Positions 35,934 to 44,235 of a stretch of 64,000 nt of DNA are shown piece after piece. Origin of the DNA: Flavobacterium sp. JAD_PAG50586_2 (GTDB lineage Bacteria; Bacteroidota; Bacteroidia; Flavobacteriales; Flavobacteriaceae); NCBI GenBank assembly GCA_023213215.1, contig CP096136.1, forward strand, positions 1,736,001 through 1,800,000, given 5' to 3'. A model generated the notes under the pieces. The model saw only the letters and a list, made by a program, of their open reading frames with translations, made no database searches and was not told the origin of the DNA. The stretch's first letter is position 1. The number at the start of each line of letters is the position of its first letter. The position numbers and the translations under genes were made by a program.

Positions 35934-36926
35934 ATGCCAAAAATTGGCAACATACAATTACCTGATTTTCCTTTACTTCTCGCACCGATGGAAGACGTGA
36001 GCGATCCGCCATTCCGTAGATTGTGCAAACTACACGGAGCGGATTTGATGTATTCGGAATTCATCTCTTCGGAAGGTTTGATTCGCGACGCTATAAAAAG
36101 CCGAATGAAGTTGGATATTTTCGATTATGAAAGACCAGTCGGTATTCAGATTTTTGGCGGCGACGAGGAGGCTATGGCTATGTCGGCCAAAATTGTGGAA
36201 ACTGTCCGTCCTGATTTGGTAGACATTAACTTTGGTTGTCCGGTTAAGAAGGTTGTCTGTAAAGGAGCAGGTGCCGGAGTTTTGAAGGATGTAGATTTAA
36301 TGGTTCGCTTGACAAAAGCCGTAATCAGAAGTACGAATTTGCCTGTAACGGTAAAAACAAGATTAGGCTGGGACGAAAGTTCCATCAATATTGATGAGGT
36401 TGCCGAAAGATTACAGGATATCGGAGTTCAGGCTTTAACGGTTCATGCAAGGACAAGAGCTCAGATGTATAAAGGAAGCGCCGACTGGTCGCACATTGCG
36501 CGCGTAAAGAACAATCCAAGAATTACAATGCCAATTTTTGGGAATGGCGACATCGATTCTCCGGAAAAAGCATTAGAGTATAAAAACAAATATGGTTTGG
36601 ATGGTATGATGATTGGCCGTGCTGCTATTGGTTATCCATGGATTTTTAATGAAATCAAACACTACTTTAAAACCGGAGAACATTTGGCACAACCAACAAT
36701 GGCGGACCGAATCGAAGCTGCGAGAAATCATCTGACCTGGTCAATGGAATGGAAAGGCGAACGCGTTGGAATTGTAGAAATGCGCCGTCATTACACCAAT
36801 TATTTCAAAGGAGTTTCCAACTTTAAGGAGCACCGATTAAAATTGGTTACGCTCGAAACGGCTGAAAGTTTGTTCAGGGCTTTGGATGAAATCCAGGAAG
36901 TTTACGCCGATTACCAGTTTGTTTAA
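35934..36926 (+). CDS. dusB: tRNA-dihydrouridine synthase
   Basis: A 330-residue flavoenzyme reducing uridines in the tRNA D-loop. TIM-barrel motifs: LAPMEDVSDPPFRRLCK, VDINFGCPVKKVVCKGAGAG, VTVKTRLGWD, HARTRAQMYKGSADW and GNGDIDSPEKALE with GMMIGRAAIGYPWIF. DusB is inferred from overall pattern; the exact Dus class cannot be fixed by eye. It overlaps the end of the convergent permease gene by 4 bp. Confidence 0.93.
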   Translation: MPKIGNIQLPDFPLLLAPMEDVSDPPFRRLCKLHGADLMYSEFISSEGLIRDAIKSRMKLDIFDYERPVGIQIFGGDEEAMAMSAKIVETVRPDLVDINFGCPVKKVVCKGAGAGVLKDVDLMVRLTKAVIRSTNLPVTVKTRLGWDESSINIDEVAERLQDIGVQALTVHARTRAQMYKGSADWSHIARVKNNPRITMPIFGNGDIDSPEKALEYKNKYGLDGMMIGRAAIGYPWIFNEIKHYFKTGEHLAQPTMADRIEAARNHLTWSMEWKGERVGIVEMRRHYTNYFKGVSNFKEHRLKLVTLETAESLFRALDEIQEVYADYQFV

Positions 36927-38122
36927 TCCAGTAATTTTTTATTCACACGGCTACTGGCTATCCAGCTGGAGATAAATCCGAGAGTCACAATTGTGCCAAA
37001 AACAATTAATACATTCTGAACCGTAAAAACAACAGGATAAGCTAATGATTCGGTGATCATTACTATTTTAAATTGCTGCTGGATTACCACGATAATGATT
37101 CCCAAAATCAGTCCGATAATGCCACCAATGATAGTCAGCAAACTTCCCTGAAGCAGGAATATTTTTTTCAAATGCCCGATTTCTGAGCCAAGATTATAAA
37201 GTGTTTTCAGGTTACTTTTCTTGTCTAAAACCATCATAATCAACGCTCCAATCAAATTGAATAACGCAATTATAATGACTAAAGTAAAGATGAGGTACAC
37301 TGCAATGTTCTCAGTATTTAGCATTTTATATAAGGTGGCGTTTAACTGAGCGCGCGTTTTAACTTCGGTTTTGTTCTGGAAAATGCCATTCAGTTTTTCG
37401 GTAATTTCAGCTTCGTTCGCATTGGGTTTCATCTTAATCTCAATAGCAGAAACCTGATTGCGTTTGTATTCGAGTAAATCCTGCGCGATATTTAAATCGG
37501 CAAAGACATATTTAGAATCTATATCTTCACTTATCGCATAAATCCCGGTTGGAATCAGTACTGATTTGTTGAATGCTTCTGCTTCGCTTTCTATTACCGC
37601 TTTACCTTTTCGAGGAACATAAACCTCAAAGGCATTATTGAAATCGAAAAGCCCCAATGATAATTTTTGCGTGATTCCATAACCTACAACTACTTCAGCC
37701 GTATTATACCGAAGCCATTTTCCGTTAAAAAGAGTCTTTGCAACATTATTTATTTTCGTGTAATTCGCATCAACACCCTTTAAATAAGTAACCTGTTCTT
37801 TTCCATCAAAAAAGAAAAGGACACGCTCTTCTACAACTTTGCTATAGGAAGCAACGCCATTTATAGCGGAAATCTGTTTTTCCTGTCGAGTTGAAATAAT
37901 GAAATTCTTTCCGTGAAGCGGAATAACCTTTAAATCAGGATCAATAGTATTGGAAAACGACAAACTGAAAACCCGCAAGCCGCTAAAAACAGACAGCACA
38001 ACAAACAAAGCAAGCGTTCCGACAATAATCCCCATTGATGCAATGCCCGTAATGATATTGATAGCATTGTTTTTACTTTTGCTAAAAAGATATCGTTTGG
38101 CTATGTATAGCGGAAAATTCAA
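36923..38122 (-). CDS. LolE/MacB-type ABC transporter permease (FtsX family)
   Basis: A 399-residue permease with one N-terminal membrane helix (IITGIASMGIIVGTLALFVV), a large periplasmic domain (about 45-270) and three C-terminal helices (IAVYLIFTLVIIIALFNLIG, LLTIIGGIIGLILGIIIVV, VLIVFGTIVTLGFISSWIAS). The conserved MMVLDKKSNLKTLYNLG loop is typical of lipoprotein-releasing (LolC/E) permeases. In Bacteroidota it probably helps export lipoproteins or similar cargo; the ATPase is not in the window. It follows rbfA by 3 bp and is co-transcribed with it. Confidence 0.88.
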   Translation of the reverse strand: MNFPLYIAKRYLFSKSKNNAINIITGIASMGIIVGTLALFVVLSVFSGLRVFSLSFSNTIDPDLKVIPLHGKNFIISTRQEKQISAINGVASYSKVVEERVLFFFDGKEQVTYLKGVDANYTKINNVAKTLFNGKWLRYNTAEVVVGYGITQKLSLGLFDFNNAFEVYVPRKGKAVIESEAEAFNKSVLIPTGIYAISEDIDSKYVFADLNIAQDLLEYKRNQVSAIEIKMKPNANEAEITEKLNGIFQNKTEVKTRAQLNATLYKMLNTENIAVYLIFTLVIIIALFNLIGALIMMVLDKKSNLKTLYNLGSEIGHLKKIFLLQGSLLTIIGGIIGLILGIIIVVIQQQFKIVMITESLAYPVVFTVQNVLIVFGTIVTLGFISSWIASSRVNKKLLD

Positions 38123-38125
38123 GCT

Positions 38126-38518
38126 TTAAAATTTCTTGCGTTTGTCTAGAAGGTCGCGGTTTTCTATAGGATTCTCTTTTCCTGACAACGCATTGTCAAT
38201 CTTTTCAATATAATCCAGCGAATCGTCAATATAAAAAGAAAGGTTTGGCACTTTTCGCAACTGAAGCTTTACCCGTTGCGACAAATCGTGCTTAATTAAA
38301 GGAGCATTTGTTTTTATGGCTTCAAGTAATTCTTTTGCCTTATCTTGAGGAAAAACACTCAGATAGACTTTAGCAATAGACAAATCGGTAGTTACAATTA
38401 CTTTAGATACCGAAATCACCAAATTTGAGATTCCGTTTTTACGTATTTCTCCCTGAAGGATATCCACTAAATCTTTCTGAAGTACACTGCCTATTTTTTT
38501 CTGTCTATTCGTTTCCAT
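38126..38518 (-). CDS. rbfA: Ribosome-binding factor A
   Basis: A 130-residue KH-like 30S maturation factor. Family features: N-terminal QKKIGSVLQKDLVDILQGEI, IVTTDLSIAKVYLSVFP, LRKVPNLSFYIDDSLDY. Length normal. Confidence 0.95.
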   Translation of the reverse strand: METNRQKKIGSVLQKDLVDILQGEIRKNGISNLVISVSKVIVTTDLSIAKVYLSVFPQDKAKELLEAIKTNAPLIKHDLSQRVKLQLRKVPNLSFYIDDSLDYIEKIDNALSGKENPIENRDLLDKRKKF

Positions 38519-38522
38519 GGCG

Positions 38523-38530
38523 CAAAAATA
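38523..38530 (-). promoter_or_regulatory. -7 box of rbfA, leaderless arrangement
   Basis: TATTTTTG on the minus strand ends four bases before the rbfA ATG (38518), so the transcript would be leaderless or nearly so. Confidence 0.45.
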
Positions 38531-38611
38531 CGATTTTTAAGTTGCAAAGTTACAAAGATACAAAGTTGCAAAGTTTTTTAGGAGCAGAACATTAGTTTTC
38601 TCAGGATGTAG

Positions 38612-38679
38612 AGTCCCGCTTTCCATTATATCTTTTCCTTTTTGCAAAAGAAAAAGGATGCCATTACAATCGGGGCTAA
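38612..38679 (-). repeat. Dispersed intergenic repeat, copy 2, within a 431-bp gap
   Basis: The inverse of the element at 19878. The rest of the 38519-38949 gap holds GTTGCAAAGTTACAAAG-type repeats near 38540-38575 and their inverse near 38905-38925, low-complexity poly-A/T with TTTGAAATAA motifs (38745-38810), and a TATCTTTG -7 box (38889-38896) that probably serves mce. No gene seen. Confidence 0.75.
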
Positions 38680-38949
38680 AAGAGACGTTTTGCTCTTCCA
38701 ATTCTTAATTTCAAATTCCATAAATCTTATTTCAAATTTTTCAAAAAAAAATTTTTTGAAATAATTTTAATTTCAAAATTTTCATTTTCAATTTTTTGAA
38801 ATAACTTTTCAGCACCAATTATTTCGATAATTTCCTCCACTTAGCCGTTTACAAAACGTAGTAATAACAGTGCGATATAAGAAATCCTTATCTTTGAATC
38901 TTTAACTGACTTTGCAACTTTGCAACGCTCCGGCTTTTAAACTTAAAAA

Positions 38950-39351
38950 ATGAGAAAAATCGAACACATCGGAATAGCAGTCAATAGTTTGGAAACCTCT
39001 AACTTACTTTTTGAAAAACTATTTGGAAATCCACCCTACAAACAGGAAGAAGTAGAAAGCGAAGGCGTAAAAACTTCCTTTTTCATGAACGGGCCAAATA
39101 AAATTGAGCTATTGGAAGCCACAAATCCCGAAAGCCCAATTGCCAAATTCCTTGAAAAGAAAGGGGAGGGCATTCATCACATAGCGTTTGACGTAGATAA
39201 CATAATTGATGAAATAGATAGATTGAAAAAAGAAGGGTTTATAGTATTGAATGAAACACCAAAGAAAGGTGCTGATAATAAATTAGTTGCGTTCTTACAT
39301 CCAAAAGGAACAAATGGCGTGCTGATAGAACTTTGTCAAGAAATCCAATAA
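38950..39351 (+). CDS. mce: Methylmalonyl-CoA epimerase
   Basis: A 133-residue VOC-fold metalloenzyme interconverting (R)- and (S)-methylmalonyl-CoA. Two beta-alpha-beta-beta-beta modules with ligands in IEHIGIAVNSLE (His), GIHHIAFDVDNI (His) and LIELCQE (Glu). Full length. It feeds propionate/odd-chain carbon into succinyl-CoA with methylmalonyl-CoA mutase, which is not in the window. Confidence 0.93.
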   Translation: MRKIEHIGIAVNSLETSNLLFEKLFGNPPYKQEEVESEGVKTSFFMNGPNKIELLEATNPESPIAKFLEKKGEGIHHIAFDVDNIIDEIDRLKKEGFIVLNETPKKGADNKLVAFLHPKGTNGVLIELCQEIQ

Positions 39352-39457
39352 AAACACTTGCTTAGAAATAAAAATAGTAGTAATATTGCAACCTCAAATA
39401 AAGCCTTGGCTTTATTCACTGAACACCAAATCAATAGGAATCAGTGAAGAATTAACC

Positions 39458-39531
39458 GGTCCTATAGCTCAGTTGGTTAGAGCACCTGACTCATAATCAG
39501 GTGGTCCTTGGTTCGAGCCCAAGTGGGACCA
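39458..39531 (+). tRNA. tRNA with CAT anticodon (Met elongator or Ile2)
   Basis: A full 74-base cloverleaf: acceptor GGTCCTA / TGGGACC, D arm GCTCAGTTGGTTAGAGC, anticodon stem CCTGA / TCAGG with loop CTCATAA (anticodon 39492-39494), and T arm CTTGGTTCGAGCCCAAG. CCA is not encoded. A CAT anticodon can belong to elongator tRNA-Met or to tRNA-Ile2 modified by TilS; the C4-G69 and C5-G68 pairs match E. coli tRNA-Ile2 determinants but are not decisive here. Confidence 0.92.
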
Positions 39532-39540
39532 CATTATTTA

Positions 39541-39566
39541 AAGACCTCTTATGAGGTCTTTTTTAT
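39541..39566 (+). terminator. Terminator after tRNA
   Basis: Perfect 8-bp stem AAGACCTC / GAGGTCTT with TTAT loop followed by TTTT, 9 bp after the tRNA. Confidence 0.85.
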
Positions 39567-39743
39567 TCTTAATTAAAACCAAAAAGTCGAATACGTCGTT
39601 AATAAATGTAAGTTGTCGATTTTTTAACCAGAAGTTTGATTTCGTTGGTGTCCGCACTTGCGAAACATTAATTTTCTATTAACTTTACGCATTAAATATT
39701 TAATTTATTTTGGTAAATAGATTTTTTTATACTTTTACGCACT

Positions 39744-39953
39744 ATGAAATTTGTCCCGAATAGAATTGTTATTATTCTGGCTGTGTTTTTCTTGTCAGTA
39801 ACAAGCGTGTTTGCTGACTCAGGACCACCGCCTCCATCTTCTCCGCCACCGCCACCAGGCTTGCCTTTGGACGGAAGCGTCTTTCTATTAGTGATACTGT
39901 CAATATCTTACGGAATATACAAACTGAATAAAATAAAAAAAGCTTCAAATTAA
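39744..39953 (+). CDS. Short PID-CTERM-like membrane protein
   Basis: A 69-residue protein: signal peptide (FLSVTSVFADS), a proline stretch (PPPPSSPPPPPGLP), then LDGSVFLLVILSISYGIYK and a Lys-rich end. Pro-rich + (I/L)D-G + one membrane helix + basic tail is the layout of the PID-CTERM protein-sorting tail seen in Flavobacteriia. Here it makes up nearly the whole mature protein. Function unknown; name given from memory of the family and not searched. Confidence 0.65.
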   Translation: MKFVPNRIVIILAVFFLSVTSVFADSGPPPPSSPPPPPGLPLDGSVFLLVILSISYGIYKLNKIKKASN

Positions 39954-39988
39954 TTTTGAAGCTTTTTCATTTTCGGTTATTTTGGGTG

Positions 39989-40579
39989 TTATTGTCTTAA
40001 TGAATGTAATTTGGCAACGTATTTTCCCACAACATCGAATTCCAGATTTATTTTTGTGCCAATTTTAAAGTCCTTAAAATTGGTATTTTCATAAGTGTAA
40101 GGAATTATAGCAACACTAAATTCGCTTTCCTTAGAATTTACAACCGTCAGGCTAACGCCGTTTACAGTTATTGAGCCTTTTTCAATTGTTATATTGTTTA
40201 AGCTCTTATTATAATCAAAAGTGAAATACCAACTTCCATTAGCTTCTTCAATAGATTTGCATGTTCCGATCTGGTCAACATGCCCCTGAACTATGTGGCC
40301 GTCGAGCCTGTCGCCTAACTTCATAGCGCGTTCAATATTTAATAAATCACCAACTCTCCAATCGCCTAAATTTGTCTTTTGTATAGTTTCTTTAATCGCG
40401 GTTACTGTAAATGCATCATCATTAATGGCAACTACTGTTAGGCAAACACCATTGTGTGCTACACTTTGATCGATTTTTAATTCGTGGGTAATAGAAGAAG
40501 AAACGGTTACATGGAGATTATCATTATCCTTTTTTAAATCTTTGATAATTCCAAGGGTTTCAATTATTCCTGTAAACAT
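39989..40579 (-). CDS. ribE: Riboflavin synthase
   Basis: A 196-residue enzyme dismutating 6,7-dimethyl-8-ribityllumazine to riboflavin. It starts with the hallmark MFTGIIE and has two repeated lumazine-binding barrels (AHNGVCLTVVAI in the first, KGSITVNGVSLTVVN in the second) with the conserved DRLDGHIVQGHVDQIG. Divergent from pdxA. Confidence 0.96.
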   Translation of the reverse strand: MFTGIIETLGIIKDLKKDNDNLHVTVSSSITHELKIDQSVAHNGVCLTVVAINDDAFTVTAIKETIQKTNLGDWRVGDLLNIERAMKLGDRLDGHIVQGHVDQIGTCKSIEEANGSWYFTFDYNKSLNNITIEKGSITVNGVSLTVVNSKESEFSVAIIPYTYENTNFKDFKIGTKINLEFDVVGKYVAKLHSLRQ

Positions 40580-40595
40580 TGTGGTTTTATTTTAC

Positions 40596-40616
40596 TAAAT
40601 TTGCACTTCAAAATTA
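40596..40616. promoter_or_regulatory. Face-to-face promoters of pdxA and ribE
   Basis: TAAATTTG (40596-40603) on the plus strand serves pdxA; TAATTTTG (40609-40616, minus strand) serves ribE. The two -7 boxes lie within 21 bp and their polymerases would compete. Confidence 0.5.
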
Positions 40617-40639
40617 GCAATAAATAACGTGTTCTTCTT

Positions 40640-41686
40640 ATGAAAAAAGCAGAAAATATCATCGTCGGGATTTCTATCGGTGATTTGAACGGAATCGGTA
40701 GTGAAGTCATTTTAAAGACTTTTGACGATTCGAGAATGTTAGAACTTTGTACTCCAGTTATTTTTGCCAATGTAAAGGTGTTGTCTTTTATAAAGAAGAC
40801 ATTAGGATTGGAAACAAATCTTCATGGCATTGACCAAATCAATCAAATAGTTATTGGTAAAATAAATGTACTTAACATCTGGAAAGAAAGTGTTGATCTG
40901 AATTTTGGAGCCAATGATGATAATGCCGGAAAGTATGCGATAAAATCATTTGTTGCCGCAACCAAAGCTTTGAAGGAAAACCAAATTGATGTTTTGGTAA
41001 CTGCACCAATCAATAAATACAATATTCAATCAGAAGAATTCAAATTCCCTGGGCACACGGATTATTTAGACCAGGAATTGGAAGGCGATGCTTTGATGCT
41101 AATGGTTCAGGATAATTTAAGGATTGGTCTGATGACCGATCACATTCCGGTAAATGAAGTGGCTAAGCATTTAACAGAAAAGTTGATTGTCCAAAAAATA
41201 CAAACCGTAAAGCTTTCATTGACGCAGGATTTTGGTATTAATAAACCGAAAATTGCAGTGTTGGCTTTAAATCCGCATGCCGGAGATAATGGCGTTATTG
41301 GAAAGGAAGACGATGAAATATTAAAACCAGCAATAAAAAAATTATTTGAAAAAGGAACGCTTGTTTTTGGGCCTTTTCCTGCGGATGGTTTTTTTGGTAG
41401 CAGCCAATATGAAAAATACGATGCTGTTATAGCAACTTATCACGACCAGGGTTTAATTCCGTTTAAAACATTGTCTTTCGGAAATGGAGTGAATTATACG
41501 GCTGGCCTGAATAAAATCAGAACTTCGCCAGATCACGGAACAGCTTATGAAATTGCCGGAAAGGGAGTTGCCGATTTTAATTCGTTCAAGGAGGCAGTTT
41601 ATACAGCAATCGACATCTATAATTCAAGAATTCAATACCAGGAAATCAGTAAAAACCCACTGAAAATCAAGGAAAGACAGTTATAA
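40640..41686 (+). CDS. pdxA: 4-hydroxythreonine-4-phosphate dehydrogenase
   Basis: A 348-residue enzyme of pyridoxal phosphate synthesis. Family motifs: ISIGDLNGIGSEVIL, FPGHTDYLDQ (metal His), ALNPHAGDNGVIGKED (metal His) and ATYHDQGLIPFK (metal His), ending with TSPDHGTAYEIAGKG. Full length. Confidence 0.95.
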   Translation: MKKAENIIVGISIGDLNGIGSEVILKTFDDSRMLELCTPVIFANVKVLSFIKKTLGLETNLHGIDQINQIVIGKINVLNIWKESVDLNFGANDDNAGKYAIKSFVAATKALKENQIDVLVTAPINKYNIQSEEFKFPGHTDYLDQELEGDALMLMVQDNLRIGLMTDHIPVNEVAKHLTEKLIVQKIQTVKLSLTQDFGINKPKIAVLALNPHAGDNGVIGKEDDEILKPAIKKLFEKGTLVFGPFPADGFFGSSQYEKYDAVIATYHDQGLIPFKTLSFGNGVNYTAGLNKIRTSPDHGTAYEIAGKGVADFNSFKEAVYTAIDIYNSRIQYQEISKNPLKIKERQL

Positions 41687-41709
41687 ACAAAAAAATGTTT
41701 ATAACGCTT

Positions 41710-41737
41710 TTGGAATTACAATAATTTTATATCTTTG
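41710..41737 (+). promoter_or_regulatory. Promoter of DUF177-rpmF-fabH operon
   Basis: TTG (41710-41712) and TATCTTTG (41730-41737) with 17 bp between. The leader to the DUF177 ATG is about 28 bases. Confidence 0.7.
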
Positions 41738-41771
41738 CACTCCCGAAATGTCGGCTCAAATTGTTGTTTAG

Positions 41772-42309
41772 ATGAAAAGTACGAATGAATATTTAATTCC
41801 TTTCATAGGATTAAAATTAGGAAAGCATCAGTTTGAATTTAAAATAAACAAAAAGTTCTTTGACGAATTTGGTTTTGATGAATTCGAAAGCTGCGATATC
41901 ACAGTAAATGTTGTCCTTGAAAAAAGGCAACCATGCTGGAAATTAGTTTTAAACACAGTGGAACCGTAAATGTTCCTTGTGATCTGACCGGAGAGCAATT
42001 TGATTTGCCAATTAAAGGGAAGATAAAATTGGTAGTGACTTTTGGAGAAGAATTCAACAATGACAATGATGAACTGTTGATTTTGCCCCATGGTGAACAT
42101 CAGATAGATTTAGCGCAATACATTTATGAAATGATTGTGCTTTCTATTCCTCTAAAGAGAATTCATCCGGGAGTAAAGGATGGTACTTTGCAGACTGAAG
42201 CATTGGATAAGCTAAAAGAATTGCAGGTTAAAGAAGTAAAGAAAGAAAAAAAGAAGAAGATACGGACCCACGTTGGGACCAATTAAAAAAACTATTAACG
42301 GATAAATAA
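41772..42309 (+). CDS. DUF177 (YceD) family protein, two frame breaks
   Basis: Restored length is 179 residues. The family, upstream of rpmF in most bacteria, acts in 23S rRNA/ribosome metabolism. As given it is split into two overlapping pieces plus a wrong tail. The A run at 41920-41925 needs a seventh base (LEKKATMLEISFKHSG) and the run at 42246-42252 an eighth (KEKKEEDTDPRWDQLKKLLT), after which the protein ends at 42309, 9 bp before rpmF. The conserved C-terminal DPRWDQLKKL signature of the family appears only after the second correction. Confidence 0.9.
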
Positions 42310-42318
42310 TATAGTAAA

Positions 42319-42513
42319 ATGGCACATCCTAAGAGAAAAATCTCCAAAACAAGAAGAGACAAAAGAAGAACTCACTATAAAGCAACTGTTGCTCAAATTG
42401 CAACTTGCCCTATAACTGGTGAAGCGCATTTATACCACAGAGCTTACTGGCATGAAGGTAAAATGTACTACAGAGGACAAGTAGTTATTGACAAATCTGT
42501 GGCAGTAGCATAA
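42319..42513 (+). CDS. rpmF: 50S ribosomal protein L32
   Basis: A 64-residue ribosomal protein: [20 protein letters not shown] start and [15 protein letters not shown]. Follows DUF177 and precedes fabH, the usual order. Confidence 0.97.
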   Translation: MAHPKRKISKTRRDKRRTHYKATVAQIATCPITGEAHLYHRAYWHEGKMYYRGQVVIDKSVAVA

Positions 42514-42533
42514 TTAAAGTTTTTTACAAAAAC

Positions 42534-42559
42534 AACTCTCACTTTGTGGGAGTTTTTTG
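42534..42559 (+). terminator. Terminator after rpmF
   Basis: AACTCTCAC / GTGGGAGTT stem (one G-U pair) with TTT loop, followed by a T run. Confidence 0.8.
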
Positions 42560-42669
42560 TTTTTAAGAATTTTAATAAATATCCAGCCGTAAAACGCTTT
42601 AGGTATAATTTTTTTTGTAATTTCCACAACTTTTCAAATCAAAAAAAGTGAAAAGAAAAACCCTATTTT

Positions 42670-43668
42670 ATGAATACAATTACAGCCGCAATCACAGCAG
42701 TTGGAGCTTATGTTCCAGAATTTGTACTCTCAAATCAAGTACTGGAATCAATGGTTGACACTAATGATGAATGGATTACCACCCGTACCGGAATCAAGGA
42801 AAGAAGACTGTTGAAAGAAAAAGGGAAAGGCACTTCTTTTATGGCAATCAAAGCCGCTCAGGATTTAATTTCAAAAGCCAACATAAACCCAGCCGATATC
42901 GATATGGTTATCATGGCGACAACAACTCCGGATATGCCAGTAGCGTCAACAGGAGTTTATGTGGCTACACAAATTGGAGCTGTTAATGCCTTTTCTTATG
43001 ATCTACAGGCAGCGTGTTCTAGTTTTTTATACGGAATGTCAACCGCCGCCGCTTATATTCAGTCAGGCCGATACAAAAAAGTGCTTTTGATTGGTGCCGA
43101 TAAAATGTCTTCAATTATTGATTATACCGATAGAGCAACCTGTATCATTTTTGGAGATGGAGCAGGAGCAGTATTGTTCGAACCAAATCATGAAGGTCTT
43201 GGTTTGCAGGATGAGTTTTTAAGAAGTGATGGAATCGGTAGGGAATATTTAAAGATTGATGCCGGCGGATCTATACTTCCTCCATCAGCAGAAACGGTAG
43301 CCAATGGACAACATTTTGTTTTCCAGGATGGAAAGACTGTTTTCAAATATGCAGTCTCGGGAATGGCAGATGTAAGTGAGAAAATCATGGAACGCAATAA
43401 CCTGACTAAAGATGATGTGAACTGGTTAATAGCACATCAGGCGAATAAAAGAATCATCGATGCTACCGCAAACAGAATGGGGCTTGATGAAGAAAAAGTT
43501 TTAGTAAACATTCAACGTTATGGCAATACTACGTCGGCAACATTGCCACTTTTGCTGAGTGACTTTGAGGACAAACTAAAAAAAGGCGATAACCTAATTT
43601 TTGCAGCATTTGGTGGTGGATTCACATGGGGTTCCATCTATCTGAAATGGGCATACAACAAACAATAA
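42670..43668 (+). CDS. fabH: Beta-ketoacyl-ACP synthase III
   Basis: A 332-residue condensing enzyme starting fatty-acid synthesis from acetyl-CoA (or branched primers) and malonyl-ACP. Catalytic Cys in QAACSSFLYGM, His in WLIAHQANKRII, Asn in RYGNTTSATLPLL. Full length. Followed by accB after 21 bp. Confidence 0.97.
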   Translation: MNTITAAITAVGAYVPEFVLSNQVLESMVDTNDEWITTRTGIKERRLLKEKGKGTSFMAIKAAQDLISKANINPADIDMVIMATTTPDMPVASTGVYVATQIGAVNAFSYDLQAACSSFLYGMSTAAAYIQSGRYKKVLLIGADKMSSIIDYTDRATCIIFGDGAGAVLFEPNHEGLGLQDEFLRSDGIGREYLKIDAGGSILPPSAETVANGQHFVFQDGKTVFKYAVSGMADVSEKIMERNNLTKDDVNWLIAHQANKRIIDATANRMGLDEEKVLVNIQRYGNTTSATLPLLLSDFEDKLKKGDNLIFAAFGGGFTWGSIYLKWAYNKQ

Positions 43669-43689
43669 AACTAACTAAAAACACTAATC

Positions 43690-44166
43690 ATGGATTTAAA
43701 AGAAATTCAAAACCTAATCAAATTTGTATCCAATTCCGGAGTTGCTGAAGTAAAGCTGGAAACAGGAGAAATAAAAATTACAATTAGAACGACATTAGAA
43801 GGAAACTCGCCAGATATTACTTATGTTCAACAAGCGCCGATGCAACATGCTATGCCTGCTGCTGCTGCAGTTGCAGCTGCTCCGGCAACCCCAGCAACCC
43901 CTGCTGCTTCAGATGAGAATTCAAAATACATAACGATAAAATCTCCAATGATTGGAACTTTCTACCGCAAACCATCTCCGGACAAACCAGTTTTTGTTGA
44001 AGTTGGAACTTCAATAGGTAAAGGTGATGTTCTTTGTGTTGTGGAAGCAATGAAATTATTCAACGAAATCGAAGCAGAAGTTACCGGGAAAATCGTTAAG
44101 ATACTTGTTGATGATATGTCACCAGTTGAATTTGACCAACCATTATTCCTTGTAGATCCATCTTAA
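43690..44166 (+). CDS. accB: Biotin carboxyl carrier protein of acetyl-CoA carboxylase
   Basis: A 158-residue protein with an Ala/Pro-rich linker (about 55-80) and a C-terminal biotinyl domain with the biotinylated lysine in VVEAMKLFNEIEAEV (AMKL rather than the commoner AMKM). Operonic with fabH and accC. Confidence 0.97.
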   Translation: MDLKEIQNLIKFVSNSGVAEVKLETGEIKITIRTTLEGNSPDITYVQQAPMQHAMPAAAAVAAAPATPATPAASDENSKYITIKSPMIGTFYRKPSPDKPVFVEVGTSIGKGDVLCVVEAMKLFNEIEAEVTGKIVKILVDDMSPVEFDQPLFLVDPS

Positions 44167-44235
44167 TTTGAAAAAAGTGTAATCATTTGAATTCATTTTC
44201 AAATTTTCAAATTGTTTAATTTTCAAATTAAAGTT

